Made by a program: the position numbers and the translations under genes
Notes under the pieces: generated by a model
What the model was told of the DNA's origin: nothing
What the model saw: only the letters and a program-made list of their open reading frames with translations
Databases searched by the model: none
DNA from: Saccharofermentans sp.
GTDB lineage: Bacteria > Bacillota_A > Clostridia > Saccharofermentanales > Saccharofermentanaceae
Reading direction: 5' to 3'
Assembly: GCA_024695565.1 (NCBI GenBank)
Contig: JAILHX010000096.1
Location: 1-6,207 of the forward strand
Length of the DNA stretch: 6,207 nucleotides
Shown here: positions 4,050 through 6,207 of the stretch, in pieces
Position numbering within the stretch: the first letter of the stretch is position 1
How the letters are laid out: every line of letters begins with the position of its first letter

Positions 4050-5885
4050 TTATTCTCCGAGCTTCGAAGCGCCTATCCTGACCGCGCCGTTTTCGAGCAT
4101 CTCCCTGGCGGAAGCGACAGTCCTGATACCGCCTGCAGCCTTGATCCTGACATCGGGATCAACATTGTTCTTCATGAGAACGATGTCTTCGACCTTGGCT
4201 CCGCTGCTGCCGAAACCTGTGGAAGTCTTAATGAAATCAGCCTTGGCTTCACTCACGATCCTGCACAGGCGGATCTTCTCGTCTTCTGTCAGATCACAGG
4301 TCTCGATGATGACCTTAAGGAGCGCACCCTTTGCATGAACGGCATCAGCTATAAGCTTTATTTCTCCGGCAACTTCATCGTATCTTCCTGACTTGACGAA
4401 GTTTATATTGATCACCATATCGATCTCGGAAGCACCGTTATCGCAGGCTTCCTTTGCTTCATAGAGCTTGGTTCCGGTCGTGGAGTATCCGTTCGGGAAT
4501 CCGATTACGGTGCATACTGCGACTCTTCCGCCGGAGAATCTGACTGCATCCTTGACAAAGCACGGCTGTACGCAGACCGATGCCGTGCCGAGCGATGCGG
4601 CTCTCTCGATCAGATCCTTAATATCTGATTCGGCAGCAACCGTCTTAAGATTCGTGAGATCCACATAGCTCATGATGTTGTCCGGATCAGGCTTATTTGA
4701 ATCTGCTTCAGGTTCAAAATCCATCTTATAGTTTCTCGACATAAGAGCGGTAAGAACGATGCCTGCCATGTTGTTGAAGCCCGTCAGTTCGCCCATGTTG
4801 CAGGGAACGCGGTATCCGTCTCCGTAGATAAGGAGCGGCACGCACTCTCTGGAATGGTCGGTGGAAGGCGTTGAAGGATCGCATCCGTGATCAGCTGTAA
4901 TGATTAGCAGATCGTCTTCTCTGAGCTTAGACAGGATCGTATCCAGAGCATCGTCAAATTCATGCATGGCGGCCGCATAGCCCCCGATATCGTTGCGGTG
5001 ACCGTATTTCATGTCAAAGTCAACGAGGTTAACGAAGCACAGTCCGTTAAAGTCGCGGTCCATGATCTCGATAGTCTTGTTAATGCCGTCTGTATTGCCC
5101 TTTGTAGGGTTGGATTCAGTCAGACCTTTGCCTGCGAACAGGTCATAGATCTTGCCGACTGAAATAACATCAAATCCTTCTGCCTTAAGCAGATCGAGCA
5201 TCGTTGATGATGGAGCAGCGAGCGAGAAATCGTGACGGTTTGCGGTCCTCGTAAAGCTGCCGGGTTCGCCTGTAAAGGGCCTTGCAATGACTCTTCCGAC
5301 CGCATGTTCTCCGCACATGACTTCTCTTGCCTTTGCACAGATATCGTATAGTTCAGTAAGAGGCACGATGTCTTCGTGAGCTGCTATCTGAAGCACGCTG
5401 TCAGCCGAAGTGTATATGATCAGCTTGCCGGTATTCATGTGTTCTTCGCCGTAATCCCTGATAACGTCAGTGCCGCTGTAAGGCTTGTTGCAGAGGAATT
5501 CCCTGCCTGTAGCCTTCTCGAGCGCCGCCATAACTTCAGCCGGGAATCCGTCAGGATATGTCGGCTGAGCCTTGTCGGATATGATCCCTGCTATCTCCCA
5601 GTGGCCGATCGTCGAATCCTTGCCTGCCGACACCTCACGCACGCGCGCATAGGACCCGACAGGTGAGGGAATGAACGGCTGAGCCTTCTTATAAGACACT
5701 ATTCTGGGGTCAGATTCTCCGTCTATTGCAAGCAGTCCGAGCTTAGCAAGATTCGGATACGGCTCGTTCGAAAAGGACAACACCGCAGCCAGAGTATTGC
5801 TTCCGCTGTCTCCAAACTTATCCGCATCGGGTGCTCCGCCGATACCAAAGCTGTCTGCAACTATTAAAAAAACACGTTTTGCCAT
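4050..5885 (-). CDS. deoB-deoC: Phosphopentomutase-deoxyribose-phosphate aldolase fusion (DeoB-DeoC)
   Basis: One uninterrupted 611-residue frame holds two enzymes of consecutive steps. Residues 1 to about 390 are phosphopentomutase (deoxyribose 1-phosphate to 5-phosphate): VADSFGIG with metal ligand D11, GKDSTIGHWE (88-97) at the phospho-acceptor loop, NKPYSGTDVI, RPFTGEPG, and metal ligands D291, H296, D332, H333 and H344, all spaced as in Bacillus phosphopentomutase. A Pro/Asp-rich linker (about 391-403) joins residues 404-611, deoxyribose-phosphate aldolase of about 208 residues (deoxyribose 5-phosphate to acetaldehyde and glyceraldehyde 3-phosphate). It has D489 in EIDMVIN, Schiff-base lysine K553 in FIKTSTGF and K582 in IKAAGGIRT. 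Both halves are complete, with every key catalytic residue except a change in the acceptor loop (Ser where Thr is usual). The protein is cytosolic. The start has a strong AAGGAGG 8 bases upstream. No other nucleoside-catabolism gene lies in the window. These genes are normally separate, often neighbours in one operon. Confidence 0.95.
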   Translation of the reverse strand: MAKRVFLIVADSFGIGGAPDADKFGDSGSNTLAAVLSFSNEPYPNLAKLGLLAIDGESDPRIVSYKKAQPFIPSPVGSYARVREVSAGKDSTIGHWEIAGIISDKAQPTYPDGFPAEVMAALEKATGREFLCNKPYSGTDVIRDYGEEHMNTGKLIIYTSADSVLQIAAHEDIVPLTELYDICAKAREVMCGEHAVGRVIARPFTGEPGSFTRTANRHDFSLAAPSSTMLDLLKAEGFDVISVGKIYDLFAGKGLTESNPTKGNTDGINKTIEIMDRDFNGLCFVNLVDFDMKYGHRNDIGGYAAAMHEFDDALDTILSKLREDDLLIITADHGCDPSTPSTDHSRECVPLLIYGDGYRVPCNMGELTGFNNMAGIVLTALMSRNYKMDFEPEADSNKPDPDNIMSYVDLTNLKTVAAESDIKDLIERAASLGTASVCVQPCFVKDAVRFSGGRVAVCTVIGFPNGYSTTGTKLYEAKEACDNGASEIDMVININFVKSGRYDEVAGEIKLIADAVHAKGALLKVIIETCDLTEDEKIRLCRIVSEAKADFIKTSTGFGSSGAKVEDIVLMKNNVDPDVRIKAAGGIRTVASAREMLENGAVRIGASKLGE

Positions 5886-5931
5886 ATAAGAGGCCTCCTT
5901 TTATGAGGATGGATATTGAACTTTTGAGCCT

Positions 5932-5964
5932 ATTATAAATCACTTCCGGCCTAAGATTTTGTAA
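5932..5964 (-). promoter_or_regulatory. Promoter of deoB-deoC
   Basis: A perfect TATAAT (5932-5937, minus strand) lies about 47 bases before the start codon. The best -35-like element, TTACAA (5959-5964), is 21 bases upstream, longer than usual, so an activator or a different -35 may be involved. The leader of about 40 bases contains the strong ribosome site at 5894-5900. Confidence 0.5.
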
Positions 5965-6072
5965 CGAAATTTTAATGCTGAAAAGTGTCTATTTTCCTTT
6001 ACTTATTTTTATTATTATGGGAAAATCAATATTATCGTGGACACAAAGGTATTTTTATCGAATAAGGGCTGG

Positions 6073-6093
6073 ATAGTCACTATTTTAGAATAG
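6073..6093 (+). repeat. Two small dyads in the leader of the secreted-protein gene
   Basis: ATAGT-C-ACTAT (6073-6083) is a near-perfect palindrome, and CTATT-TTAG-AATAG (6080-6093) is a 5-bp hairpin whose 3' arm overlaps the start of the AGGAG ribosome site. The two share bases 6080-6083 and cannot form together. They could act as an operator or modulate translation; either is speculative. Bases 5965-6072, upstream of this, are AT-rich and show no clear plus-strand promoter. The best attempt is TGGACA (6038-6043) with a poor -10 (AATAAG) 17 bases later. Confidence 0.3.
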
Positions 6094-6105
6094 GAGAGAT
6101 TTGTT

Positions 6106-6207
6106 ATGAGAGTTAGTAACAAGCTGAGATCGTTCTTTATCATTCTTTTGTCAATCGTAGTTGTAATGGCTGCGTTGCCGCTGAATGCATTAAGAGTTAA
6201 TGCTGAT
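6106..6207 (+). CDS. Start of a secreted protein (cut by window edge)
   Basis: Thirty-four codons are visible. MRVSNKLRSFF is a basic N-region, followed by a hydrophobic core (about residues 10-23) and then a Sec signal peptidase site VNA|D at 31-34. AGGAGA (6092-6097) lies 8 bases before the ATG. No cysteine lipobox is present, so the product is probably exported and released or wall-bound rather than lipidated. The mature domain lies beyond the window, so its function is unknown. It is transcribed away from deoB-deoC. Confidence 0.8.
   Translation, partial: MRVSNKLRSFFIILLSIVVVMAALPLNALRVNAD

Noticed and set aside
4044..4391. Plus-strand ORF opposite the aldolase domain
   Set aside because: It is antisense to strongly conserved DeoC coding sequence, so it is a shadow frame.
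6086..6091. TAGAAT as -10 of the secreted-protein gene
   Set aside because: Transcription would start at or beyond the ribosome site, leaving no usable leader.

Overview
The window looks like chromosomal DNA from an anaerobic Bacillota, most likely a gut or rumen Clostridia. The grounds are the strong GGAGG-type ribosome sites, the lipoprotein amino-acid-binding protein of clostridial type, the PAS-GGDEF protein, the moderate GC content with short AT-rich intergenic gaps, and a deoxynucleoside-catabolism gene. No tRNA, rRNA, insertion sequence, phage gene or CRISPR array was seen. Species cannot be fixed from this sequence alone.

Layout from left to right. (1) Bases 1-1080 carry the start of an amino-acid ABC transporter locus on the minus strand. 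It has a lipoprotein substrate-binding protein (171-986), a strong intrinsic terminator (101-140) and the first 15 codons of the next gene (1-46), probably a permease. The binding protein is the most striking object here: its segments are in circularly permuted order. About 50 residues that normally close the protein sit right after the lipidated cysteine, and the normal N-terminal core and second lobe follow. (2) A divergent promoter region (about 1020-1113) separates it from a plus-strand pair: a saccharopine-dehydrogenase-like oxidoreductase (1150-2445) with a degenerate nucleotide-binding loop, and 43 bases later a PAS-GGDEF diguanylate cyclase (2489-3424) with an intact inhibitory site. 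(3) Bases 3425-3656, between convergent genes, contain no credible ORF but hold several long nested and competing inverted repeats, a candidate structured RNA. (4) A small membrane-anchored basic protein of unknown function (3657-3929, minus) has its own extended -10 promoter. (5) A 611-residue minus-strand gene (4050-5885) encodes phosphopentomutase fused in frame to deoxyribose-phosphate aldolase, a DeoB-DeoC bifunctional enzyme. (6) A divergent intergenic region leads to the first 34 codons of a secreted protein on the plus strand (6106 to the window end).

Functionally these look like several independent small transcription units rather than one system. The fused DeoB-DeoC enzyme would convert deoxyribose 1-phosphate, via deoxyribose 5-phosphate, to acetaldehyde plus glyceraldehyde 3-phosphate, letting the cell use DNA-derived deoxynucleosides. 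The ABC transporter would take up a polar amino acid. The diguanylate cyclase would make c-di-GMP in response to an unknown PAS ligand. The two points most worth following up are the natural circular permutation of the binding protein and the DeoB-DeoC fusion, then the structured region at 3466-3643.
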